A stretch of 6,911 nucleotides of DNA from JBLHKE01 sp047619485 (GTDB lineage: Bacteria; Verrucomicrobiota; Verrucomicrobiia; Verrucomicrobiales; DEV007): positions 1 through 6,911 of the forward strand of contig JBLHKE010000419.1 in the NCBI GenBank assembly GCA_047619485.1, read 5' to 3'. Under the pieces are notes generated by a model. That model ran no database searches. It saw only the letters and a program-made list of their open reading frames with translations, and was not told the origin of the DNA. Shown piece after piece: positions 1 through 5,595 of the stretch. Both the position numbers and the translations under genes were made by a program. Each line of letters starts with the position of its first letter. Positions within the stretch are counted from its first letter, which is position 1.

Positions 1-2
1 TC

Positions 3-407
3 TTTTCTCCGATCTGGGAAGGTGCTGCCGCGGTCGAGATCAATGAGATGCAGTATCCTGCTGCCAGCTGGCTGCTGACACACGGCCACCCTTACGACAC
101 TGGACTCGGTGGCGACTTGAATGGTGATGGGGTGACCCTGCGACTCGCCTATGCGCTAAACCTAGATCCCAACTCGAACAACCGTCGCAGCCTGCCAGCT
201 CCGATCATCGATTCAGGAACGTTGGGTCTCAACTTCTTCGCAGCAAGCGCTGGGATCACCTACTCTGTCGAGAAGAGCACGGATCTGCTGAACTGGGTGA
301 CTGAAGGCGTATCGCTCTCAGATCTCGATCCCGATGGTCGACTCACGGCGACTGTCGACAGGAGTTTGAGTTCGCAGTGCTACCTGCGGCTGATTGTTGG
401 GAACTGA
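3..407 (+). CDS. C-terminal part of a secreted protein with dockerin-like calcium loop (5' end outside window)
   Basis: The frame is open from the left edge to a TGA at 405-407, giving 134 codons. The ATG at 48 is probably internal, because the text before it (FSPIWEGAAAVEINE) continues the same domain. The visible part has a dockerin/EF-hand-like loop, DLNGDGV, followed by LRLAYALNLDPN. After that comes a beta-rich stretch with ITYSVEKSTDLLNW and a final YLRLIVGN. From family knowledge, this arrangement is a recurrent C-terminal module of large secreted proteins in Verrucomicrobiaceae-type bacteria, where it probably mediates calcium-stabilised folding or surface anchoring. The catalytic or binding part of the protein lies to the left and cannot be seen, so no function is assigned. 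No terminator with a T-run follows, only an imperfect hairpin about 50 bases downstream. Its relation to the PSCyt gene 260 bases further on is unclear. Confidence 0.8.
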   Translation, partial: FSPIWEGAAAVEINEMQYPAASWLLTHGHPYDTGLGGDLNGDGVTLRLAYALNLDPNSNNRRSLPAPIIDSGTLGLNFFAASAGITYSVEKSTDLLNWVTEGVSLSDLDPDGRLTATVDRSLSSQCYLRLIVGN

Positions 408-458
408 GCCGCTTCAAACCGAGCCACCCCGCCCGGAATACTGATCCCTATAATTGGC

Positions 459-480
459 TGTGGCGGTACACGCCCGCACA
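459..480 (+). terminator. Imperfect hairpin downstream of the first gene, possible weak terminator
   Basis: TGTGGCG (459-465) can pair with CGCC-CG-CACA (471-480) if the two bases CG bulge out, leaving a five-base loop. It lies 52 bases after the stop codon. No run of T follows, so an intrinsic terminator is only a possibility; chance pairing in GC-rich DNA is equally likely. Confidence 0.2.
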
Positions 481-545
481 GTAGCGGATCTCGATTCACT
501 CTTGGCTTCAGCCCGGTTCGAGAACGGCTCTCTCAAATAGGCTAA

Positions 546-564
546 GGGACAGACGTCTGATCCC
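546..564. repeat. Near-perfect palindrome GGGACAGAC/GTCTG-A-TCCC with a heptamer duplication
   Basis: GGGACAGAC (546-554) pairs with GTCTG-A-TCCC (555-564) over nine base pairs with a single bulged A. The last seven bases of the run, TGATCCC, are duplicated in tandem (558-564 and 565-571). TGATCCCTA also occurs at 442-450 and again at 565-573. A compact palindrome in an intergenic gap fits a dispersed REP-like element or an operator, but only one copy is visible here. Nothing in the window shows which, if either, is right. Confidence 0.35.
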
Positions 565-652
565 TGATCCCTACCTGGGCTGCGCCCGGCTCTCCGAGCG
601 TTTCAGGAGATCGGACTCGGCAATGCATTCTTTTGAGTTAGAATTTATTCGG

Positions 653-664
653 AAGGAAGTGATT
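653..664 (+). promoter_or_regulatory. Strong Shine-Dalgarno for the PSCyt gene
   Basis: AAGGAAGTGATT matches the standard anti-16S sequence AAGGAGGTGATC at 10 of 12 positions and ends two bases before the ATG at 667. A second ATG follows directly at 670; the spacing suits the first at least as well. It is the clearest ribosome binding site in the window. The sulfatase and DUF1501 starts have none of comparable quality. Confidence 0.7.
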
Positions 665-666
665 AA

Positions 667-3405
667 ATGATGCCAATACCGTTCTCTAGACTCCTGTCGA
701 CTATTTGCCTATGCGCGATGGTGACTCCGCTTCAGGCCATCGATTTTGAGAAAGAAATTCAGCCGATTTTCGAGGCGAATTGCATCAAGTGCCACGGGCC
801 GGACAAGCAGAAGGGCGAAGTGCGGATGGACCGGCGGGCGATTCTGTTGCATGGCGGCGATAGCGGTTCGGCTGCGATTACTCCTGGTGATGTGTCGAAG
901 AGCCATCTGCTGGAGTTGATCAAGAACGAGGATCCGGATGAACGCATGCCACCGAAGGATGGTCCGCTGAGCGGGGAAGAGATCGCGTTGATCGAAGAAT
1001 GGATCGCCGAGGGCGCGGAATGGCCCGGGCAAATGGATGAGGTGCATGAGGTGACGACCGATCTGTGGTCGTTCCAAGCGGTCGAGAGGCCTAAGGTGCC
1101 GGGTGGTCAATCGGGCGGGGCGGTGGATGCCTTTTTGAATGCGAGGTTGGCTATCGAAGGTCTAGAGGCGAATGGTCCGGCCGATGCGCGATCGCTGATC
1201 CGGCGGATCTCGATCGTGTTGACTGGGCTGCCGCCGAAGCCGGAGCGGGTTGCGCAATTTTTGAGTGCGCACGCGGAGGGCGCCGATGCAGCCTACGTCG
1301 CGCTGGTCAATGAGCTGATGGTGTCGCCGCATTTTGGCGAGCGCTGGGCACAGCACTGGCTCGATGTGATCCGCTGGGCGGAGACCAATGGTTCGGAGGC
1401 GAACTTGTATCGGAAGAATGCATGGATCTACCGCGACTATGTCATCCGCGCTTTCAACGAAGATCTTCCGTATGATCGATTCGTGCGCGAACAGCTGGCG
1501 GGTGACCAGCTTGGTGCGGGTGAGGCGACCGGTTTTTTAGTCGCGGGGCCGCATGTGCCAGCGGCGACGGTCGGGCGGGAGCCGACGGCGATCCGTCAGG
1601 CTCGGGCGGACCGGGTCGATGAGGTGATGCAGACGATCGGGGCATCGTTGCTCGGCGTCACCGTCAGTTGTGCGCGCTGTCACAACCACAAGTTCGACCC
1701 GATCTCGATCAAGGATTACTACGCGTTGACGGCGGTGTTCCAAGGGGTCGAATTTGGTGGCCGGTGGCCGGAGTTCTCCGAAGATCACCCGCGCAAGCAG
1801 CGTGCCAAAGAGCTCTACAAGGACATTGCCAAACAGCGCCGGATCCTGCGCGAGGGCGCTGGGCAGTGGCTGGAGGACTGGGGCGGCTACCACGATTTAA
1901 CTTTTCCGAAGACGAAGACCAAGGCGCTGCGGGTCGAGTTCGTGAAACCAAATGTCTTCATCGACGAGCTAGATGTCTACGGTCCTGCTAACTACAACGA
2001 GAACCTCGCCCTGGCCTCGGCCGGAACCAAACTGGTGACCGATGAAAAGCTGACCAAGGAGGGCAATGAGGTTTGGAAGGCGAACGACGGCGAAGTTGGA
2101 ACCATGCAGTGGCGCTCCCGCGTGCCGAAGGGCTCGAAGGAGAAACCCTGGGTGGAGATTCGCTTTGCTGAGGAACGAGAAGTGAACCGCTTTCGGCTTT
2201 CGTCGAACCGTGAATACTACTTCGAGACTGACTACCTGATGGTTAACAAGCCGGTGCTGCCGGGCTTCAAGATCTCGGCGCTCAAGCCAGACGGCACATG
2301 GCAGGAGATCGGCAAGACCGGATGGGCGGGTGCCTTGCTGAAAAGGAATCCGAAGCTCAAGCAGGCTTCGACGAGCCTGCACGGATTGATCATGCAGTTG
2401 TCGGAAGAGGGACCACGTCACAGTTTCGTGGGTAAGTTTACCAGACCGGTGGTGACCAAGGTGTTGCATCGCGGCAGCCCCGAGAACCCGCGCGATGAGG
2501 TCGCGCCGGCTGGGTTCGAGGTTCTCGGTGGGGATTTTGGGATGGATTCTGCGACGCCCGAGCCGAAACGTCGTTTGAAGTTTGCCGACTGGATCCTGGA
2601 AAAAGACCACCCACTCACCGCGCGGGTGATGGTGAACCGTATGTGGCATCACATCTTTGGCTCAGGGATTGTTCAGACCGCGGGTGATTTCGGAGAGGCG
2701 GGCACGCCCCCGACGCACCCGGAGCTGCTCGACTGGTTGGCGGCGGAATTTGTCGAGCCGACCGAGCCGGGCGGCGAGTCCTGGTCGATGAAATCGATGA
2801 TCCGATTGATGGTGATGTCGGAGGCCTTCCGGCGCTCTAGCGCACCGAGCGACGCAGGATTGAGAGCTGATGCATGGGCGAGTTTGTTGTGGCGTTATCC
2901 GCCGCGACGGGTGGAGGCTGAGGTGATCCGCGATGGCGTGCTGCAGGCATCAGGGAAACTGGATCGGGCTCTCGGTGGTCGGAGTTTCCGCATCCACAAC
3001 GAGAAGAAAACCTACGCGCAGTGGCAGGTGGTCGACAACCATGGGCCGGCGACCTGGCGGCGGATGATCTACCAGGAGCGCATGCGCCGGGTGGACGACA
3101 AGATGTTCACCGCGTTCGATTTTCCCGACTGCGGCCAAGTGCGGGCGAAGCGTCCGGTATCGACCACGCCGCTGCAGGCGCTGAATCTGATGAACAGCGA
3201 GTTTGTCGTCGAGCAGTCGAAGTTCATCGCCGAACGCGCAGAGAGGGAGGCCGGTAGGGCTAAGCCTGCGCAGGTGAAGCGCTTGTTTGAGCTTTTGTTA
3301 GGGCGATTGCCGGATACGGATGAACTCGCTGCCTGCGTGCCCGTGAAGTTGGCTTTGGTGGCGCGGAGTCTGATTAACTCGAATGAATTCGCGTTCCAAC
3401 CATGA
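667..3405 (+). CDS. PSCyt1-PSCyt2(DUF1549)-PSD1(DUF1553) secreted cytochrome protein with an embedded discoidin-like region
   Basis: This 912-residue protein starts with a Sec signal peptide (MMPIPFSRLLSTICLCAMVTPLQA, cut after about residue 24). PSCyt1 follows at about 25-120, with haem motif CIKCH at 39-43 and a candidate distal methionine at M94 (ERMPPK). PSCyt2/DUF1549 spans about 153-365, with ERWAQHWLDVIRWAE near 225-239 and a second CxxCH, CARCH, at 335-339. A region at about 413-525 (EFVKPNVFIDELDVYG, later WVEIRF and VNRFRLSSN) resembles an F5/8 type C (discoidin) fold and may bind carbohydrate. PSD1/DUF1553 fills about 635-905, with HPLTARVMVNRMWHHIFG, PPTHPELLDWLA and RPVSTTPLQALNLMNS. 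The order and length are normal for the family, which is common in Planctomycetota and Verrucomicrobiota next to sulfatases and DUF1501 genes. An electron-transfer or oxidoreductase role on sulfated polysaccharide is inferred from context; no reaction is established. The start is supported by the Shine-Dalgarno at 653. Confidence 0.93.
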   Translation: MMPIPFSRLLSTICLCAMVTPLQAIDFEKEIQPIFEANCIKCHGPDKQKGEVRMDRRAILLHGGDSGSAAITPGDVSKSHLLELIKNEDPDERMPPKDGPLSGEEIALIEEWIAEGAEWPGQMDEVHEVTTDLWSFQAVERPKVPGGQSGGAVDAFLNARLAIEGLEANGPADARSLIRRISIVLTGLPPKPERVAQFLSAHAEGADAAYVALVNELMVSPHFGERWAQHWLDVIRWAETNGSEANLYRKNAWIYRDYVIRAFNEDLPYDRFVREQLAGDQLGAGEATGFLVAGPHVPAATVGREPTAIRQARADRVDEVMQTIGASLLGVTVSCARCHNHKFDPISIKDYYALTAVFQGVEFGGRWPEFSEDHPRKQRAKELYKDIAKQRRILREGAGQWLEDWGGYHDLTFPKTKTKALRVEFVKPNVFIDELDVYGPANYNENLALASAGTKLVTDEKLTKEGNEVWKANDGEVGTMQWRSRVPKGSKEKPWVEIRFAEEREVNRFRLSSNREYYFETDYLMVNKPVLPGFKISALKPDGTWQEIGKTGWAGALLKRNPKLKQASTSLHGLIMQLSEEGPRHSFVGKFTRPVVTKVLHRGSPENPRDEVAPAGFEVLGGDFGMDSATPEPKRRLKFADWILEKDHPLTARVMVNRMWHHIFGSGIVQTAGDFGEAGTPPTHPELLDWLAAEFVEPTEPGGESWSMKSMIRLMVMSEAFRRSSAPSDAGLRADAWASLLWRYPPRRVEAEVIRDGVLQASGKLDRALGGRSFRIHNEKKTYAQWQVVDNHGPATWRRMIYQERMRRVDDKMFTAFDFPDCGQVRAKRPVSTTPLQALNLMNSEFVVEQSKFIAERAEREAGRAKPAQVKRLFELLLGRLPDTDELAACVPVKLALVARSLINSNEFAFQP

Positions 3406-3413
3406 CGGAAATG

Positions 3414-3433
3414 CTCACGCAGAGGCGCAGAGA
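3414..3433 (+). repeat. Repeat copy F1: CTCA plus two octamers, left end of cassette 1
   Basis: CTCA is followed by CGCAGAGG and CGCAGAGA, two copies of one octamer. The repeat begins eight bases after the PSCyt stop codon and ends five bases before the ATG of the GxxExxY remnant. It matches the reverse complement of the copy ending at 3869 at 19 of its 20 positions, and one more flanking base on each side (G3413, C3870) also pairs. It probably also supplies the purine-rich leader of the remnant gene. Confidence 0.85.
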
Positions 3434-3438
3434 ATAAA

Positions 3439-3826
3439 ATGGATGAGCACAATAAAATTTCGGGCATCATTGTTGATCGGGCGATGAAGGTGCATACGGC
3501 TTTGGGGCCTGGGCTTCTAGAGTCCGTGTCCCAGCGCATTTTGGATTATGAGCTTCGGAAGGCCGGGCTGAGCGTCGAAACAGAAGTGCCAATTCCGGTC
3601 GAGTGGGACGGGAACCAGATCGATGTGTCGTTCCGTGCGGATCTGGTTGTTGAGGGGTTAGTCCTAGTGGAACTACAAAGCAGTAGAGGCGATCTAGGCC
3701 GTCCACAAGAAACAGACCTTCACCTACATGAAGCTCGCCAATCTCCACCTAGGGCTTCTCATCAACTTCGGCGCGCCCATGCTGAAGGACGGAATCCACC
3801 GAATCGTCAACCAACTACCTGAATGA
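3439..3826 (+). pseudogene. Decayed GxxExxY family gene (PD-(D/E)XK-like), frameshifted
   Basis: The N-terminal 79 residues read as a GxxExxY protein (PF13366-type): IIVDRAMKVHTALGPGLLES, then YELRKAGLSVETEVPIPVEWDG and FRADLVVEGLVLVEL. The signature reads G25-L-L-E28-S-V-S31, so the usual tyrosine is serine. After VEL the frame shifts. Dropping one base at 3673-3676 (most simply C3676) restores K-A-V-E-A-I, a TAG at 3695-3697, then AVHKKQTFTYMKLANL and GLLINFGAPMLKDGIHRIVN, ending at TGA 3824-3826. That tail is the expected family C-terminus. The lesion therefore replaces the lysine of the ExK catalytic motif with glutamine and scrambles the remaining 47 residues; the uncorrected frame ends at 3822. 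Family members average about 125-130 residues and have no firmly established function. Inverted repeats flank the gene. The restored stop overlaps the sulfatase start (ATGA). Confidence 0.88.
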
Positions 3827-5445
3827 CCTCATCAGCAAAAATCTCTGCGTCTCTGCGTCTCTGCGTGAGCCTTTTCCTCTGCCTATCAGCTGCGGTGTCT
3901 GCCGAGAAACCTAACATCCTCTTCATCGCCATCGATGACCTGCGACCGGAGCTCGGCTGCTATGGTTCGACTGCGGTGAAATCGCCAAACCTTGATGCGC
4001 TCGCCGCGCGCGGGCTGCGCTTCGATCGCGCCTATTGCCAAGAAGCGATCTGCGCGCCATCGCGGGCGAGTCTGTTGACCGGCACCCGGCCAGACACCAA
4101 CAAGCTCACGCACAACTACATCGATTTCAGCGAGGTAGATAAGAGCCTGACCACGCTGCCTAAGCATTTTGCCAACAACGGTTACGAGTCGGTGTTCTGT
4201 GGCAAGATTTTCCACCGCAGCAACCAGTCGAAAGATTCGTGGACTCGTAACCCCGCGCGCAAGCTCCTGAAGTTGCCGAAGCCGAAATCCTACGCGCTGC
4301 CGGCGAACCAGAAACTGCGCAATGACAACTTCAAGAAGATGTTCGAGAAATACGGCGAGGCTGCAAAGAAAGGGCTCGGCAGTGGTCCGGCCTACGAGAT
4401 GGCTGATGTCCCCGACCATACTTACATCGACGGCTACAACACCGAGTTGGCGATCGCCACACTCAAGCAGATGACGAGTGACAAGGTGGACAAACCGATC
4501 TTTCTCGCGATGGGCTACAAGCTCCCGCACCTCAACTGGATCGCTCCGAAAAAATACTGGGACATGTATGACCGCGACAAGATCGAGCTCGCTAAGCAGA
4601 CCGCGGGTCCGAAGGGCGGTGCGGCGATGGGGTTGCACGCCTCGTTCGAATTGCGCACTCGGGCAGGTATCCCGAAGTATGGTCCGCTCGGTGAGGATCT
4701 CTCTAGAACCTTGTTGCACGCCTACTATGCCAGCGTCAGCTACGTCGATGCGCAGATCGGCAAGCTGGTGGCGACATTGAAAGAAGCGGGTATCGATGAC
4801 AACACCATCATCATCGTCTGGGGCGACCACGGTTGGCACCTCGGCGAGATGGGGATCTGGGGCAAGGCGACCAACTACGAGATCGCCACGCGCGTCCCCT
4901 TGATGATCCACTCGCCAAAGATGAAGGCGAAAGGGCAGGGGACGAAGGCGCTGGTGGAGTTGCTCGATATCTACCCGACGCTCTGCGAGCTCGCTGGAAT
5001 TCCGAAACCTGACCACATCGAGGGGCGCAGTTTTGCGCCGCTGATGGACGACCCAGATCTCGAGTGGAAGAAGGCTGCGGTGAGCCAGTTCCCGAACCCT
5101 GCCCTGCGTGAGTGGGCGGCCAATCCGCTGTCGCCGGGCATGCGTGAGACTTTCTTCGGTCCGCTGATCGAGGATGTCGAAAGTCGGATCATCAAACAGC
5201 AGGGGAAGGTATGGGATCGCGACCTGTTCGAGAAGAACCTCACCGGCTACACCCTGCGCAGCGAGCGCTACCGGCTCGTCGCCTGGAGGGATCACCGTGA
5301 CGCCAAAGCGGAGCCGATTTTCTACGAACTGTTCGATCATCAAAACGATCCGACCGAAACCGTCAATGTGGCGGCGGAGAACTTTGAGGTGGTCGCGGAG
5401 TTGAACGAGCAACTCGAAGCCATTCTGACTCAAAAATCGAAATAG
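3823..5445 (+). CDS. Secreted type I sulfatase, iduronate-2-sulfatase-like
   Basis: This 540-residue formylglycine-dependent sulfatase would hydrolyse sulfate esters, probably on a sulfated polysaccharide. Metal ligands are visible as D38-D39 in NILFIAIDDLRPELGCYG. The formylglycine site is C77-A-P-S-R81 followed by ASLLTG. Further conserved sites are K128 (CGKIFH), H236 (YKLPHLNW), D335-H336 (WGDHGWHLGE) and K348 (WGKATNYE). The overall pattern and length match iduronate-2-sulfatase-like enzymes (SulfAtlas S1_7 by resemblance), but the substrate cannot be read from sequence. A Sec signal peptide ends near AVSA27. Residues 7-16 of it are encoded by a copy of the intergenic octamer repeat. The ATG at 3823 directly follows the TGA of the frameshifted upstream frame and overlaps the TGA of the restored one. 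No Shine-Dalgarno is seen, so termination-reinitiation is likely. The only internal alternative, GTG at 3865, would leave a 13-residue signal without a charged start. Activation needs a formylglycine-generating or anaerobic maturase enzyme encoded elsewhere. Confidence 0.95.
   Translation: MTSSAKISASLRLCVSLFLCLSAAVSAEKPNILFIAIDDLRPELGCYGSTAVKSPNLDALAARGLRFDRAYCQEAICAPSRASLLTGTRPDTNKLTHNYIDFSEVDKSLTTLPKHFANNGYESVFCGKIFHRSNQSKDSWTRNPARKLLKLPKPKSYALPANQKLRNDNFKKMFEKYGEAAKKGLGSGPAYEMADVPDHTYIDGYNTELAIATLKQMTSDKVDKPIFLAMGYKLPHLNWIAPKKYWDMYDRDKIELAKQTAGPKGGAAMGLHASFELRTRAGIPKYGPLGEDLSRTLLHAYYASVSYVDAQIGKLVATLKEAGIDDNTIIIVWGDHGWHLGEMGIWGKATNYEIATRVPLMIHSPKMKAKGQGTKALVELLDIYPTLCELAGIPKPDHIEGRSFAPLMDDPDLEWKKAAVSQFPNPALREWAANPLSPGMRETFFGPLIEDVESRIIKQQGKVWDRDLFEKNLTGYTLRSERYRLVAWRDHRDAKAEPIFYELFDHQNDPTETVNVAAENFEVVAELNEQLEAILTQKSK
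3842..3869 (-). repeat. Repeat copy R1: three octamers plus TGAG, right end of cassette 1, inside the sulfatase ORF
   Basis: Three perfect tandem copies of TCTCTGCG (3842-3849, 3850-3857, 3858-3865) are followed by TGAG. On the opposite strand this reads CTCA plus three CGCAGAGA octamers and then TTTTT, the same architecture as the copy at 5447. It lies inside the sulfatase reading frame and encodes residues from the isoleucine at 7 to the serine at 16. Confidence 0.9.
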
Positions 5446-5446
5446 T

Positions 5447-5474
5447 CTCATGCAGAGGCGTAGAGACGCGGAGA
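5447..5474 (+). repeat. Repeat copy F2: CTCA plus three degenerate octamers, left end of cassette 2
   Basis: CTCA is followed by TGCAGAGG, CGTAGAGA and CGCGGAGA, three diverged copies of the CGCAGAGA octamer. It starts one base after the sulfatase stop codon and runs into TTTT, as does the reverse complement of the copy at 3842. Over the 32-base unit the two differ at four positions, all transitions. Confidence 0.85.
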
Positions 5475-5478
5475 TTTT

Positions 5479-5538
5479 ATGAATCGGATCACTTTAGTCC
5501 TCGATGAAACCAACCTTGAGCCTCAAGAGACCACCTAG
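5479..5538 (+). CDS. 19-codon ORF inside the miniature repeat cassette, doubtful
   Basis: ATG at 5479 opens a 19-residue frame, MNRITLVLDETNLEPQETT, ending at TAG 5536-5538. A GGAG at 5470-5473 sits five bases before the ATG, a usable ribosome binding site that comes from the flanking repeat itself. Placement relative to the repeat is the same as for the GxxExxY remnant (repeat, short AT-rich spacer, ATG). The peptide shows no resemblance I recognise, including to GxxExxY N-termini. It may be a leader peptide, the stub of a deleted cargo gene or chance. It is in frame with the DUF1501 gene but separated from it by the TAG. Confidence 0.25.
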   Translation: MNRITLVLDETNLEPQETT

Positions 5539-5555
5539 CACTTCAACGTATTTTT

Positions 5556-5575
5556 CCTCTGCGTCTCTGCGTGGG
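5556..5575 (-). repeat. Repeat copy R2: two octamers plus TGGG, right end of cassette 2
   Basis: CCTCTGCG and TCTCTGCG are followed by TGGG, the inverse-orientation form of the repeat with two octamers. It pairs with the copy at 5447. Extending the inverted repeat to 5444-5465 and 5557-5578 gives 18 matches over 22 positions, with all four mismatches transitions. It ends 20 bases before the DUF1501 start. Confidence 0.82.
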
Positions 5576-5595
5576 ACTTCCTACTACCTAAGCCA

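Larger units (their letters stand above)
3413..3870. mobile_element. Cassette 1: inverted-repeat-bounded GxxExxY unit, candidate non-autonomous element
   Basis: The inverted repeat copies F1 and R1 bound a 458-base segment whose only content is the decayed GxxExxY gene. The matching ends are GCTCACGCAGAG on the left and CTCTGCGTGAGC on the right. No transposase is present and I see no convincing target-site duplication, so mobility is inferred from structure and from the second copy at 5447-5575. GxxExxY genes with CTCTGCGT-type sequence beside them are, to my recollection, frequent in environmental bacterial genomes. An alternative is that the repeats accumulate near such genes without moving them. 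Confidence 0.5.
5447..5575. mobile_element. Cassette 2: miniature inverted-repeat unit between sulfatase and DUF1501
   Basis: This 129-base segment has the same ends as cassette 1 (F2 at left, R2 at right) but an interior of about 80 bases. The interior holds the 19-codon ORF, a short CTTGAG-C-CTCAAG palindrome at 5515-5527 and a T-run at 5551-5555. It occupies nearly the whole 150-base gap between sulfatase and DUF1501. It could be an internally deleted relative of cassette 1, comparable to a MITE, or a repeat pair that never carried a gene. If transcribed, the arms could fold into a long hairpin. Confidence 0.45.

Noticed and set aside
48..407. A complete 119-residue gene starting at ATG 48
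   Set aside because: The same frame is open to the left edge of the window and the product is plainly a C-terminal domain, so it is the end of a larger gene.
639..644. TAGAAT as a -10 promoter element for the PSCyt gene
   Set aside because: No acceptable -35 hexamer lies 16-18 bases upstream (CTCGGC region). It is only about 10 bases before the Shine-Dalgarno, so support is too thin to list it.
1969..2652. Antisense frame of 227 residues inside the PSCyt gene
   Set aside because: It lies wholly within a gene whose domains are intact on the + strand, and it has no family resemblance or ribosome binding site.
3414..3869. CRISPR array reading of the octamer repeats
   Set aside because: Copies are in alternating orientation, of unequal length, hundreds of bases apart and without regular spacers. 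No cas gene is present.
3886..5451. Long antisense reading frame (521 residues) opposite the sulfatase
   Set aside because: The sulfatase strand carries all conserved motifs in order. The antisense product shows no recognisable domain and is arginine/leucine-rich, as expected for the shadow of a GC-rich gene.
5515..5527. CTTGAG-C-CTCAAG as a terminator for the sulfatase
   Set aside because: With a realistic loop only about five pairs form, and the T-run at 5551 is 24 bases away, so it does not have terminator geometry.
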